DNA of 64,000 nt, taken from NCBI GenBank assembly GCA_036346395.1, contig CM070603.1:22167045-22231044 (forward strand), written 5' to 3'. Under the pieces are notes generated by a model. The model ran no database searches. It saw only the letters and a list, made by a program, of their open reading frames with translations, and had not been told where the DNA came from. Shown here in pieces: positions 1 through 10,821 of the stretch. A program made the position numbers and the translations under genes. Position 1 is the first letter of the stretch, and each line of letters starts with the position of its first letter. The stretch is from Hsuehochloa calcarea (Eukaryota > Streptophyta > Magnoliopsida > Poales > Poaceae).

Positions 1-129
1 AGCTCACAGTTCGACTACTAATAAATCAACCGAAGAACTTAACATCATAAATTACCTAAGGAGACGGTGGCCGCCGTGGCCGTGCGGACTTGGTACCACC
101 TTATGGACTCGGCGCCACCGCACCTAGCT

Positions 130-452
130 TTGGTTTTTTCAAAGTATTGCTTCAAAAATATTTATGCAACATTGTTTCTCTGCTTCTTGCAAATCTACCT
201 ATGGACAAATGATAATAGATGAAACTAAAACACAAGTATAAAATAGCAAAAATCGTAAATTGGAATTGTTTTTCTTTTAAATACCTTCGCTGGGTAGAGG
301 ACTGACTCCTGCATGCAGCCTGTGGCCTCCTGTAGGCCGACGGCCCGACACTATACGTGCGTGCGTCGTTGCATGCCTGCCCTTTCTGCCGCCTGGCGCC
401 GTTTGCCACTACTTAGTTACTGACTGCCGCACTTTGTGCTAGCCCTTGCTGG
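130..452. repeat. Diverged direct repeat, left copy
   Basis: This stretch matches 7467-7850 in the same orientation. Shared blocks include CTTCTTGCAAATCTACC, the TTTTAAATACCTTC block and the ACTATACGTGCGTGCGTCG-like block. Small indels and substitutions are scattered throughout. No credible gene lies in it; the short minus-strand frame here is not coding-like. The copy stops where the element at 466-2150 begins. It is either an old local duplication or two copies of an unrecognised repeat. Confidence 0.6.
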
Positions 453-465
453 AATTTTTAAAATA

Positions 466-2150
466 ATATTTTTAATAGAATTACATAAATAAATATTTGC
501 TTGATAAAATTACATAAATATGCTTTTGATACTATTTGAATTGACGATATGGGCCTATCACCAATTCAAATAGCGACTGGATCCCTGTCGCCATCCCAAT
601 AGTACGAAATGTCTCTTTTGCCATTTGGAATGGCGGTAGAATCGTAAGTTGCCATTTGAATTGGCGATAGGGTTCTGTTGCCAAACCAAATGGCGACAAA
701 GAACTTTAATTTTTCTCACAAAAAATAGAAATTAGCGGTAAACATAAATAAAAAATTAAGTGCTTACATTGTTCATAATAAGAAACATAAATATAGAGTA
801 ATAAGAAACAATATTAGCGGTACTACATAGGTTGTATAGAATTATTCAAAGCACAACATAACATCAGTACATCGAACAACACAACTAAATAGGATATACA
901 TCATCACATAGTTTTTTTTGACAAATCACAATGACAGAAAGAAAAACATTCATCAGAACATATTTCAATAAGGTAAACCATCCCGTGGCCACCATCTCCA
1001 TGTTCGTCATGTCAACCTCAATGGTGCCCATCTCGAACGGAGTGGTCGGGTGAGGTCCCCATCGGCATCCGAACTGCCGACCTCTACTTCATATTGTTTA
1101 TTTCTCGCATGGCAGTACTTGAAAGTATGCCCGAACTCCCGGACCAAAGGAGCTTCTTCGACAATGTCTTCATTGGTGACATCAATAACTCCTCGATCTT
1201 TGGCCAGTTGTGTGCGCCGCGCTGTAGCTGGAGTCCCCAACTTCTTCAGCATCACCACCAACTATCCCTTATTTAGCCGCATGTGCAGGCGAAACTTTGA
1301 CATATGCTTAGACTAGAAGGGCCAAATCCCACCCATGCTCTCTCGCCATGCTTAGGTATGATTGTCATGACCTTGTTCCCTTCAGCTGCACTAACTCTCA
1401 ATTTATGTCATGTGGTGCGAGGTGACAACGTAGCTCAATTTTAGATCGTGGAGAGTATGGTCCAACTCGAAGGTGTAATACAATCACTACATCACAACGC
1501 CCCATGTACGCTGCTTTAGTATTGTTAGGCTGACAGTCACCGATTGGAAAAAACGCAAACCAACTCCCTCGGGACTCTCCGAACAACCCCTTGACCGTAC
1601 TAAATTTTGAAATTGACTGTATCCTATATATCTACGTACTACACCATAAACAAGATTTATACGATTAACTACATATGTAAAACTAAACTATACACACCTA
1701 AAAGGATGTACTACAGTATACTACACCACATAGCCATACATCTAAAACTATCTAAACCATTCAGTTACCAAAAAAACTACCGGCAAGGTGGGTGACCATA
1801 CGGACAACGCTTCATTAGCTCCTCTCCCTTGCATCCCCTCTTTCTCTCTTTTTGGAATAAAAGTGTTTTGGCCAAATTTTTACGCCTTTTATAGGGAGAT
1901 TATGTCGCAATTCCAAATAGAATAGTAATTTGCCTAAATTTTAGGCCAATAGCCATTTGGAATGGCAACGTAGGCATTTAAAACTATTTAGTGGGTGACA
2001 AGACTTCTATTGCCAATTTAAATGCTGATAAGGCTCCTATCGTCAATTCAAATGGTGTCAGACCCATGTCACCAGTTTAAACGGTGATAGAAACATATTT
2101 CTATAATTTTATTAAATAAACATTTATTTCTGCAATTTTTTAAAAAATAT
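466..2150. mobile_element. Unclassified DNA transposon with long AT-rich inverted ends
   Basis: The first ~100 bases, starting ATATTTTTAATAGAATTAC, are an imperfect inverted copy of the last ~100 bases, which end near 2150. Just inside each end lie repeated motifs of the type ATTTGAATTGGCGATAG and their complements (about 540-710 and 1905-2095). This is a typical subterminal-repeat layout of plant DNA transposons. Inside there are only short minus-strand open frames (about 1007-1261 and 1398-1586) with no domain I recognise. No clear target duplication was found: the left flank is the duplicated sequence and the right flank is gypsy pol. MULE-like or CACTA-like are both possible, and I cannot assign a superfamily. 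Confidence 0.5.
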
Positions 2151-2447
2151 AACCTCGTTGAGTGACCTATAGTCACACACATTCTCATACTATTGTCTTT
2201 CTTCTGGACAAATAGTACGGGAGCTCCCCAAGGCGATGAACTTGGTTGAATGTAACCTTTACTTTGCAGTTCTTCGATCTACTTTTTCAATTCTGCTATA
2301 TCATTGGTCGACATTCTGTAGGGTTGCTTCGAAATTAGAGCAGTCCCTGGGACTAAGTCAATTAAGAACATTATGTCCCTATCCGGTGGCATACCGGGTA
2401 ATTCCTCGGGAAAAACATCCGAATATTCTTGTACTACGAACACTATT
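2151..2447 (-). pseudogene. Ty3/gypsy reverse transcriptase fragment
   Basis: On the minus strand this encodes the start of a gypsy reverse transcriptase: the EYSDVFPEELPGMPPDRD block, then LVPGTALISKQPYRM, then SSPWGAPVLFVQKKD and, after a one-base slip, DYRSLNEV. These blocks are characteristic of plant Ty3/gypsy pol polyproteins. Only about 100 codons remain and both ends are cut, by the DNA element on one side and a gypsy LTR on the other. It is a non-functional relic. The family is recognised with good confidence; the exact lineage is not. Confidence 0.8.
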
Positions 2448-5402
2448 CCCACGCGCCAGCCCATCTCCCCGATCGCCCGTGCCCTCGTCCGTTGGATGCG
2501 CGACGCGTGCCCCTCATTTCGATCGCACGCTCACGCTCAACCCCGCCTTCCTCCGTTGCATAGCCACCGCGTGGCCTTGCCCGCTGATCTCGCCCGCTCG
2601 CTCACCCGCGCCTCGCTGCTGCTGCCAGGTGGGATCGCCACAGGGTCATCGTCTCCGCGCCTTTCTTCTTCCTCGCGCCCGCGCCTTCGCCCGCCATTAT
2701 CGCTCGAGGAAGCTTCGTCCGACAAAACGGATTCCGTTGAGATTTCTTCGCGCCGACCCCACCAAATCCCGACCTTCTCTCTACCTTATTTATTCCCAAC
2801 CGAATCAAACTCCGAATCTCTCTCAATCTCCCAGAATCAAGGAATTTGATATCGCGACCGTTTCGGACTCAATTTGGGGGTTTCCAATTCCGACGTCCCC
2901 CGGGCCTATAAATACCCCCTTAGCATCGCCCAGTCCTCCACAACCCAGAGTCGCCACCCTTGTCGCCCCGATCGCTCTAGCGCCGCCACATTTCAAGTTT
3001 TAGGGTTTTCAGCCGAGCTTCTTCTCCGGCGAATTGCACCGCCGACGTTGTCGCCTTTGCCCCACCGACTGCACCGTTGTGATCAGCAAGGTCCGGGCTA
3101 CCTCGTGCGCCCCTCCTCGTCGCCGGAGCACCCTTCCGACAAAATCCGAAGCTCCACCGCCGCTTCTTCCTCGCCGCCGGTCGCCACAGTCGTTGCCAGC
3201 CACTGGTAAGGGCACCCTTGAGTGCGCAATAGCACGGAGAACAATCTGGTACCCTCCACCGCCGGCGAGTCGCCGCCAATCGCCTGTGACCATCGGGTCC
3301 CGGGCGCCACCCTCGCCGCCGTAGCCGCGTCAGCGCCACCGCAACCGTCGCATCAGCTTCTGTGCTTGTGTGGCATCCACGTGGAGCCCAATCAGCACCA
3401 GCGCATGCGTGCGTGGCCGAGTCCACCGCGCCAGATCTCACTTGGCTCGGTGAACCCAGTTCACAGTGAGCCCAATCACTGACATGTGGGGCCCACATGT
3501 AAGATTTCTTTTAAATATATTTCTTTTTCTAGAAATTCTCGGCTGACGTAAGCATTGCGCAATAATCCGATTTTCCTTTATAAAAATAATTTGGGAAATT
3601 AATTAAAATCTAAATTAGGGTTTTATTTAATTTCCAGTCTTCCAAAGCCCATAACTTTTGCATCCGACCTCCATTTGAGCCCATTCAAAATTTTAAATTC
3701 ATATAAAATCAAGATCTATTTAATGGTGAATTTTATTTGATTTTTGGAGTTTGTTTTGCCTCTATTATTTATTTATTTTTGTTTCTTTTGTCTCGTTTGC
3801 GAGTATACGTCGATACTTGGGGAAATTTTGGAGAAGAAGGAGCACCTCAAGATCAAGACCAATACCTAGATCTATTCCAAGGCAAGTTATATCTTTGATC
3901 ATATTGAACCCAGTTTTTAAAATACTTTGTTTCAATGTATTGCATTCTATTTCAAGTATTTATTTAAATGCTTTTGGGATAGTTATTAATCCAATTTGTT
4001 ATATCCACATTGTCTATTGTATGCCATGATCTTTTGTCACCCTAGGTTGGTTCATTATTAGTTGGTATTCTCGTAGCACCAACGTGGGTTGGTTAGATAC
4101 GAGTAGATTGCTTAGCCATGCCACGAGTCATCATTTTGTGTGAGTCGCAATTATGAACTTGATTAATGAAATATGGAACTGTGTGGTAAAACTGTGTGCT
4201 GTGTGTTATTACTCGTTGATGGCATGTGTTGCACTTAATCAACAGGGTGGAAAAGGATTTAGACTGAGGCAAGTGGTGGATCTGTGTGAATGGTGGAGCT
4301 GTGTGCTATAAACTTTGTGATTTGGGTTAAAACTGGAAGTCTTGCATCGGTCAATTAAGGACTTAACTTTGTGCGCCATTGAACTGGGTCTTACTGTACG
4401 ACCGCATGCCTAGTATGGGCTAGGCCTGACTTAGTAAGTTATGGAGTTTTGACATTAACAACTCAGGTTGTATTTAAGCTGTGCGATGGGCTGGAGGTGT
4501 GATATGTCACATCGCGGGACAGTTTGCTGCATCCCTGTCTAACGATGTGTGTCGTAACCAAACGCCGTGTGTATCGGTTGGCCGGCAGGAAAGCACATCG
4601 GGAGTGTGTTTAAGATGAAGTTTCTGAAAGGTTTTGTTGTGATCAACTCTGATCTGGTTGACTACATCGTGTGGGTAAAGTGTACAACCTCTGCAGAGTG
4701 TTTAAACCAAACTATTCGAATAGCCGCGTCCTCGGATATGGACATGCTTGAAAATTTCACACGAGGGGTAGATTTTCATAAAACAATTGGGAAGGGTCAG
4801 CTGTATGAGATAACTTATGCAGTTGTGTGAATAACTTGATTAGACTGTGTGTCTTTTGTGAAATCAAATGTTAAATTAATATTCTTTATTTGTTTTCAAT
4901 TACATTTGAATCTATTATCTGTATTCAATTGCAAATGTTGCATTTCTGCAAAATAACCCCAGAAGCCATTCCTTTGGAATAAGCCATCATGTATAATTGC
5001 ATTTGTGGTATGACTTGCGAGTATGGTGTGTACTCACTCTTGCTAAACAAATCAACAGAAGTGGAGGAGTCATCACCAGCTTTTGAAGAGGAATTCTACG
5101 AAAGTTGATCGTTAGGGTCTTGATCCAAGTCAGTTACCTGTGGTAAATTGATGGGGGCCCGCTGGAGTTTACTTTGTTTCCGCTGCAGTTTATTTCTTTA
5201 TTGTCAGCCTTGCATGGCTTAATAATTGTAAAACTCGACCTTAAGGTCACATCAGTTATTTGTTATTCAAATTTCTCGTTTATTTAATATTTCGTTGTAT
5301 GGAGTTGATATTTCATCAATGTTGACACTGTGTGCACTAGCGTGATCCTGGACTAGTGCAAAATACACAGAGGGTCCAGATTTGCATATTTGTATCCCGA
5401 CA
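2441..5402 (+). repeat. Ty3/gypsy LTR, 5'-truncated
   Basis: This aligns over its length with the LTR starting at 61369, covering the GC-rich transcribed-leader-like block, the ATTAGGGTTTT-containing stretch and the gtgtgctgtgtg-rich 3' part. It lacks about the first 315 bases of that LTR. It ends in TATCCCGACA, a normal CA terminus. A TATA box sits at 2907-2914. Open frames such as 2236-3003 fall across the LTR and are not genes. No primer-binding site follows at 5403, so this is a fragment and not part of an intact element. Confidence 0.75.
2907..2914 (+). promoter_or_regulatory. TATA box of gypsy LTR
   Basis: TATAAATA occurs in the context GGGCCTATAAATACCCC. The same context recurs at 62134-62141 in the second copy of this LTR, which supports it as the LTR core promoter. 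Confidence 0.6.
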
Positions 5403-6391
5403 CTCTCCCACTAATAGTGGCCCTAAGACCCACGCGTCAGCTAGCACTGTGCATCTTCGTCCCAGCACCAGCTCGCCCTCGCTCTCTCTCTCTCTCTTGT
5501 GCTCCATCAAATCATCAAAGCCAGCACTCGAGTGCTCTTGACACAACAAACCTCGAGTGCAACCCTGACGTCGTGACCTTGTCCCGTCACTAGCCAGCTC
5601 GCCGGCCTTAATGCACGCTATCTCACGAGTTCTCGCCGTTTGGCCGCGACATTTCCGCCACCTTCTCCCCTCTCCACCCTTGTAAATGCCCGCCCGAGAG
5701 CGTCACCATGTGCGCCTCGACCTCCTCTTCCGTTTGCCCCCATCCACTCCCAATTTCTCTCGCTCAAACGTTGGGAACAAGCTGAAGACCAAGTGCTAGA
5801 TTTATCGCTACCCTAGTCGTCGCTGCCCGTTTATCGCGTGCCTCGATGAGCTTCGACCTTGAAGGTCATGACCCTTGGTATCGCCTTGTTCTCCTCTTGC
5901 TAATGCACCTCTTCTTCTTTCAGTTGGAGCACTAGAGCGATGAGCCCTTTACATCCTCGTCGTCGAAACAGTGCTGCCGCCGAGCCCCTTCTTCCCTTTT
6001 TCATCTTTGGGTAAGCTCCTTCCTTCCTTCAACGCGTCTTATCGTGTTCCTCGCTTCCACAAACCCTTTAGGCTAGATAGTGTAGCCGCTTAGCCTTTGT
6101 AGCGCCGCCGCCGCGAGCACCCTAGTCCTCGCTGCCGATCGCTGTAGTTCTTGCCATTCCCGTACTCCTTTTAGCACGCCACCGATTTTGTTAGCATTGT
6201 AGCACGTACATGCTCACCCGCGGTTCATTCGCTAGCTTTTGGAATCTTAGCGTAGAGTTCCACCACACCTGAGTAGCACCGACGCTATCTTATAGTCACG
6301 CCACACCAATGTCTAATTACTTTTATTCAAAATAGCATATTTTCATTAAAAAAATGATGATGAACGTGTCGCCTTAGAAACCATATTAATA
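5403..6391. other. Gene-free GC-rich spacer
   Basis: No gene or recognisable transposon domain was found. The sequence is C-rich and contains a short CT microsatellite at 5482-5497. Its base composition resembles the leader part of grass LTRs, so it may be an unrecognised LTR fragment, but no terminus or partner copy is visible in the window. Confidence 0.4.
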
Positions 6392-6427
6392 TCCAAAATG
6401 ATTTATATTTGGGATAAGATGGAGTAA
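6392..6427. mobile_element. Stowaway-like MITE end (fragment)
   Basis: Read on the minus strand, this starts TACTCCATCTTATCCCAAAT and continues ATAAATCATTTTGG. That resembles the TACTCCCTCCGTCCCAAAATATAA-type terminus of grass Stowaway MITEs. The partner terminus and a TA target duplication are not evident, so only a degraded end is claimed. Confidence 0.3.
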
Positions 6428-6512
6428 TTAAAAAAAAATCTTCAAATCCTCGAGACATGATTCTGTCAGAGAAACTACAGAGTACGAGGAAAGGATCCTA
6501 GTTACTAGTTAG

Positions 6513-7042
6513 TAGAGCTGGGACTTGGGCCGTGCTTTTTGGGTCGATCAAAGCACGGTCGACGACGCAAGACGTGGTGGGCGGGCCGACACGCGACGCG
6601 AACAATGGCCGGGCGGCTCGAGAATGCGGCGTTAGGCGGCGCAACGCGGCACGATCAGTTGGGCCGTGCTTGGGCCGGCACGGCACGAAATAGGCCCAAC
6701 CTTTCCGTTCTAGCCCAATCCCTCCCTCAGCCTGGTCCAATCACTCCCCCACCCCGCCTAGCCCAACCAATCATCCCCTTCTGCCACCCGACCTGAACCA
6801 CAGGTGTCTTTGTCTTCCTGGACGGCGGCGGCGGCGGTTATCGTCTTCTCAGGTGTCTATAGTTACTTAGGGCCGGGCTTGGGCCGGCACGGCACGATCC
6901 CCGGCACGGCGGGCTTTGGACCGTGTCTGGGCCTGACTAGAGGCGATGCCGACACGGCACGGTGGGATGACCGAACCGAGTTGGCACGTCACGATATGAC
7001 CCGAAGCACAGTAGACCTGGGCCGTGCCCAATGCCACCTCTA
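6513..7042. mobile_element. Non-autonomous hAT-type element with perfect 8-bp target duplication
   Basis: The element starts TAGAGCTGGGAC and ends CCACCTCTA, so the termini are inverted copies (TAGAG[C/G]TGG). It is flanked on both sides by CTAGTTAG (6505-6512 and 7043-7050), an 8-bp target duplication diagnostic of hAT elements. The 530-bp body is GC-rich with repeated GGGCCGTGC and GGCACGGCACG words and has no transposase, so it depends on enzyme supplied elsewhere. The perfect duplication suggests a fairly recent insertion. It lies just downstream of the tRNA-Gln gene with respect to tRNA transcription. Confidence 0.85.
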
Positions 7043-7130
7043 CTAGTTAGTGACAGAAGTCTGGTGAGAGGAGACCTCCGTCCGTGACAAAATGACAATA
7101 GCAAGGAATCGGGTGTTTTATTTGGAGGAC

Positions 7131-7147
7131 AAAAAAAAAACAGAAAA
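7131..7147 (-). terminator. RNA polymerase III terminator of tRNA-Gln
   Basis: On the minus strand, just after the tRNA 3' end, there is a T4 run (7144-7147) and then a T10 run (7131-7140). T runs of four or more are the standard Pol III stop signal. Confidence 0.65.
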
Positions 7148-7156
7148 GAAACAATT

Positions 7157-7228
7157 AGGTCCCACCGAGATTTGAACTCGGGCTACTGGATTCAGAGTCC
7201 AATGTCCTAACCGCTAGACTATGGGACC
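7157..7228 (-). tRNA. tRNA-Gln (anticodon CUG)
   Basis: On the minus strand this is a complete 72-nt cloverleaf. The acceptor arm GGTCCCA pairs with TGGGACC. The anticodon arm TTGGA-CTCTGAA-TCCAG carries CTG at 7195-7193. The T arm CCGAG-TTCAAAT-CTCGG is perfect. There is no intron and no encoded CCA, as expected for a nuclear plant tRNA gene. Internal A and B boxes are present in the D and T arms. Upstream on the minus strand are a TATA-like TATAGATA about 20 bases out and a CAA just before the start, both common in plant tRNA genes. It is likely functional. Confidence 0.95.
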
Positions 7229-7466
7229 TTTGATGCATGCGCTTTTATCTATAGCTAACATACCATCATTACGTGTTCACGCGCTGCGTTGGCACGTCCG
7301 ACTTTCGCGGAGTCTCGAGCCTCAAGAGAAGGTGAAAAGGAATAGCGTCTTCCTCGGCCGCATGTCAGTGGAGTTACGCGCTTGACATGCAGGGAGCCCG
7401 GGGCCCGCCCAAGGCTAGCTCCGACTGCCGCAACACATAGATGAACTATGAAGATTAGCTTTGGTT

Positions 7467-7850
7467 GATTCAAGCTCTCATTAGTACGAGTGGTACTACT
7501 AGTATGGTTCAAAATATATTTATGTAATATTGTTACTCTACTTCTTGCAAATCTACCAATTGACAAATGATAATTGATAAAACTAAATCACAAGTAAAAA
7601 ATAGCACAAATCGTATATCGGAATTGTTTTCCTTTTAAATACCTTCGGTGGACCGAGGACCAATTCCTGTCTCCCGCGTGTGGCTTGCCCGCTTACCAAC
7701 AACCCGACGCTATACGTGCGTCGCTGCATGCCTACTCTTCCTGTTGTCGCCGCGCCGCACCGCACGCAAGCTCCGTCGGCCACTATTTGCCGCTACTCAG
7801 TTGCTGCCTGCTGCCCTTGTTGCTAACCCTTGTTGCCCCAGCACCTCCAT
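7467..7850. repeat. Diverged direct repeat, right copy
   Basis: Second copy of the sequence at 130-452, same orientation, about 7.3 kb away. Unlike the left copy it continues into non-transposon sequence on its right. The minor open frames here are not convincing genes. 7229-7466 between it and the tRNA holds nothing I can identify. Confidence 0.6.
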
Positions 7851-8052
7851 ACGCCTGGACCTGCCACTCCGCACGCCGACTGCAGCGTCGCCTACCACCG
7901 TGCTAGGATGCTAAGGCTATGGTTTGATGCTTTGTGGCTTTGTGCGGTGGTGCGTGCCTGATTAGGGAATTTAGGGTGAGAGAGCTGAGATATGGCCAAT
8001 TGGTGAAGTGGTTAAGTAGACTTGACTGATAGGCCTAGCAAGGGGAAAACAT

Positions 8053-8380
8053 ATGGCGCGGTCCAATTCAAAGAATTTCGGCGCAAATCTCATGGGTAGT
8101 TATTCTTCAACCTCTACACAACTCCAGTTCGTACCGAAACTTATGGCATACCCCCGTTGCGTCCGCCCCTGCGTGAATGTGCACACATTGGCGGCGGCGT
8201 GCGCCTTTGAGTTGCTTGCTTCTGTCCGGAACCCATGGGGGCTGTTGCCTCCGCCGCCAGCCAGGGCCGCCTACCACCTGTTCGATGAAATGTGCCGGTG
8301 AGAATCCTTCGGCTTCTTGGTTAATAGCCGTGAAGGTATGCTCTCTTTATGCCCGCTTTCTGTTTCCTCTATGTTTTTAC
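8053..8380 (+). pseudogene. Possible PPR-protein gene fragment
   Basis: An 82-codon frame from ATG 8053 ends with ARAAYHLFDEMCR, which looks like a pentatricopeptide (PPR) motif (A..LFDEM). A shifted frame continues ENPSASWLIAVK, as expected if a small indel broke the reading frame. The N-terminal part could be an organelle-targeting leader. Downstream to 8880 no further PPR motif is seen. It could instead be a chance match in unrelated sequence, so the identification is weak. Confidence 0.25.
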
Positions 8381-8880
8381 GGACTTCAGAGCCCTTGGTG
8401 ATTGTTTTGTTCCCTGGGTACGACCATTGCCATACTCACATTGCAATGCCATGGCAACGACATGCAACGATGGGTGATGCATAGTCCAATGGTTTTCGTG
8501 CATCCGAATTGGGTACTTGTTTGTTGTGGATAAGTTTGATTAGTTTGCATTGTAGCAACCAATTGCTTGTTGATTATTTATACATATGTGCTAGGGAGCA
8601 ATTACACCACAAACTGGGTTAGTGGAATTAGGCTAAGGACTGGCCTTTCTAATTCTGATAATTATTCGGCTCAGTGATGTCCAACGGCTTGGGCTAGCCT
8701 GGTTTATGTTAGTTAACTGGATTGCCAGCACAAGACCAAAAACTAGCCCAACAGAAAGGATGAGGTTTTGTGAGCACTGAGCAGTACAATGGATAAGGTC
8801 AGAGGATAGGAACCGCACAATCACTTGTTGTGGATATCACATGGATATATAATCCTAAACTTAGTATGGTAAATAATTGA

Positions 8881-9790
8881 CAATAGCGTCGAGATATTTG
8901 GTGAACCCTTGTTTTCAAAAAGTTTTCAGTGTGTGTCGGGCTGAGGAGGTCAGACTGACCATGATGGCGGTCTGACCGGCCACTGCCGGTGGTCTGAATG
9001 GTCATGGTGGCGATCAAATTGGACGGGGGCACGATGGTCAGACCAGCCACATGTGGCGGTCTGACCAACCACATGTGGCAGTCTGACCAGCCAAAAGTTC
9101 AAAAATGTGAATTTTGGAAATCGGTCAAAAATCACGTATGGAGGAAGGTGATAGGATGCATTTGCACTTGGTTTCATTAGAATTAGAGTTTCGAGCAGAA
9201 ACTAGATAGAGTTTGAAAATTCCAGAAAGACTGCAGTCAGGGACCTGAGATTTTTCCCTAAGTCCCAAGCGGTCTGACTGGCAATTGGTTGACGGTCAGG
9301 CTAGTGACTAGTTTGACTTGCTGGCCGACGGTCAGATCGGTCATGGGCGGCAGTCGGGCCAACCAGTCTATGTCCATGCACCGAGATGGCTGTGAACTTC
9401 GTGGAATTGACCAAAATCATGGGTTTCAGCCTATATATGTTGCATGATGCATATTTTGGCTAACGTGGGTCAAGTTACGAAGAAGTTGTGTCTATTGTTG
9501 TGCTGGTGGCTTGGAGTTAGCGACGGTCAATGGCGATGATGACCGAGATTAGGCTAGGAGAGATGAGGTCCAGCACGATCAAGGATGCCAGGAGAAGTCA
9601 TTAGATTTAAGCATAGTGCAAGATGAAGTTCAATGCGATGGATTGCACCAAATGGCGCAGGGGTCGGTACAAGTGTCGTGGTGGTTCTGGTAGGAGCCGG
9701 ATGGGAGAGACTTGTCGGCATGAAGAGAACAATTAATCAACCAACATGTGACTACGCATGAGATTGTTTAACGATGATTGGACTCAGTTT
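8881..9790 (+). repeat. Decayed SIRE-like copia LTR relic
   Basis: It shares with the LTRs at 23372 and 32496 the cluster of GGTCTGACC/GGTCAGACC words, the block CTAACGTGGGTCAAGTT, the following TCTATTGTT..GGTGGCTTG stretch, and GAG(A)TGAGGTCCAG.ACGATCA. The order is the same but divergence is high. No termini or target duplications were found. It marks an older insertion of the same LTR family as the two large copia elements. Confidence 0.6.
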
Positions 9791-10035
9791 TTAGAGAAGG
9801 ATCGAGAAGGGGTATTTTGATATCTTCACCAAAATACTGGGTTAGTGACCTTTAGAGAAACCGCGATACAAGACGGCCCAAGGAAAGGTGGTTTAGGTCA
9901 AGAAAAGATGAAGATCATGAAGAGATAGAATCAGGAAGCTCGGTTCGTCATCCACTTTGAGAAGCGTTCGTGGGTGGCTCCTCCGACCGAGACACACCTC
10001 CTCTAGCCACGCCGCCTCCTCCTCCGGCGATGAAC

Positions 10036-10335
10036 CACTACTACAAAAAGGTTAATACTAGACGCCTCATCACAGATGGTTGGCAAATACCGTCTGTATT
10101 AAATACAATCACAGATAGTTTTGGTTTAACAATCGTCTATATTACTGGCTACGCTAAAAACCGTATGTGCAGAGGTAATATCACAGACGGTTCGTGTTGA
10201 AAACCGTATATGATATCCGTCTGTGAAGTATCACAGACGGTTCTGAATAAGAACTGTTTGTGATATTTCTGTGACTTCCCGTCCTCATCACAGATGGTTT
10301 GTATTAAAAACCGTTCGTGATATTTCATTTATTGT
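10036..10335 (+). repeat. CACTA 5' terminus and subterminal repeat array
   Basis: The terminal CACTACTACAAAAAGG is followed by about ten copies of ATCACAGACGGTT-like motifs in both orientations, often as pairs separated by A/T-rich loops. In En/Spm-type elements such arrays bind the element-encoded DNA-binding protein and are needed for excision. Confidence 0.8.
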
Positions 10336-10821
10336 AGACTCGACCCTCACAAATCGATCTGTCTTAAATTTCAGCTCTGTTCTCACTACTGCTGCTGGAG
10401 GTGGGGCTTTGAGGCGATTTGGTGAAAGGAGACCACAGATTTGGGAAGAGAGATTGTAGATCTAGCTTGGTAATTTGTTCTTGACTATAAATGGTTAGTA
10501 ATTTGTTCATTGCATTATATTCTAGATCTAGCTTCGTAAAGAGAGAATTAAAGATGGTTTAAATCGGTAAAGAGAGAATTGAAGATGGTTTAGATCTAGT
10601 TTTTTGTGTTGTTTTGCAAGTTTTTGCTTCTTGCCATCTGAAGTTGTACATGAGCTATCTATAATGTGTTTGTGATGAACAACTTGACCCTAGGGTGCAT
10701 TGCTATTTTTTTTAGTTCATTAGAAATACATATTTCAAATGACATATCAAAAGTTGCATCTATAGTATACTAATTAATTAATTCAATATTTAAACACCAA
10801 ATTGTTTGTTGCGTCACATAG

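Noticed and set aside
2236..3003. 255-codon open frame
   Set aside because: It spans the junction of a gypsy pol fragment and a gypsy LTR, has low-complexity P/S/R composition, and is not preserved in the second LTR copy.
2977..3498. 173-codon minus-strand frame
   Set aside because: Antisense to the gypsy LTR leader, with no recognisable domain and no conservation in the sister LTR.
8950..9177. Repeated GGTCTGACC words considered as a regulatory array or CRISPR
   Set aside because: They match the repeated words of the SIRE-like LTR family, so the region is a decayed LTR.
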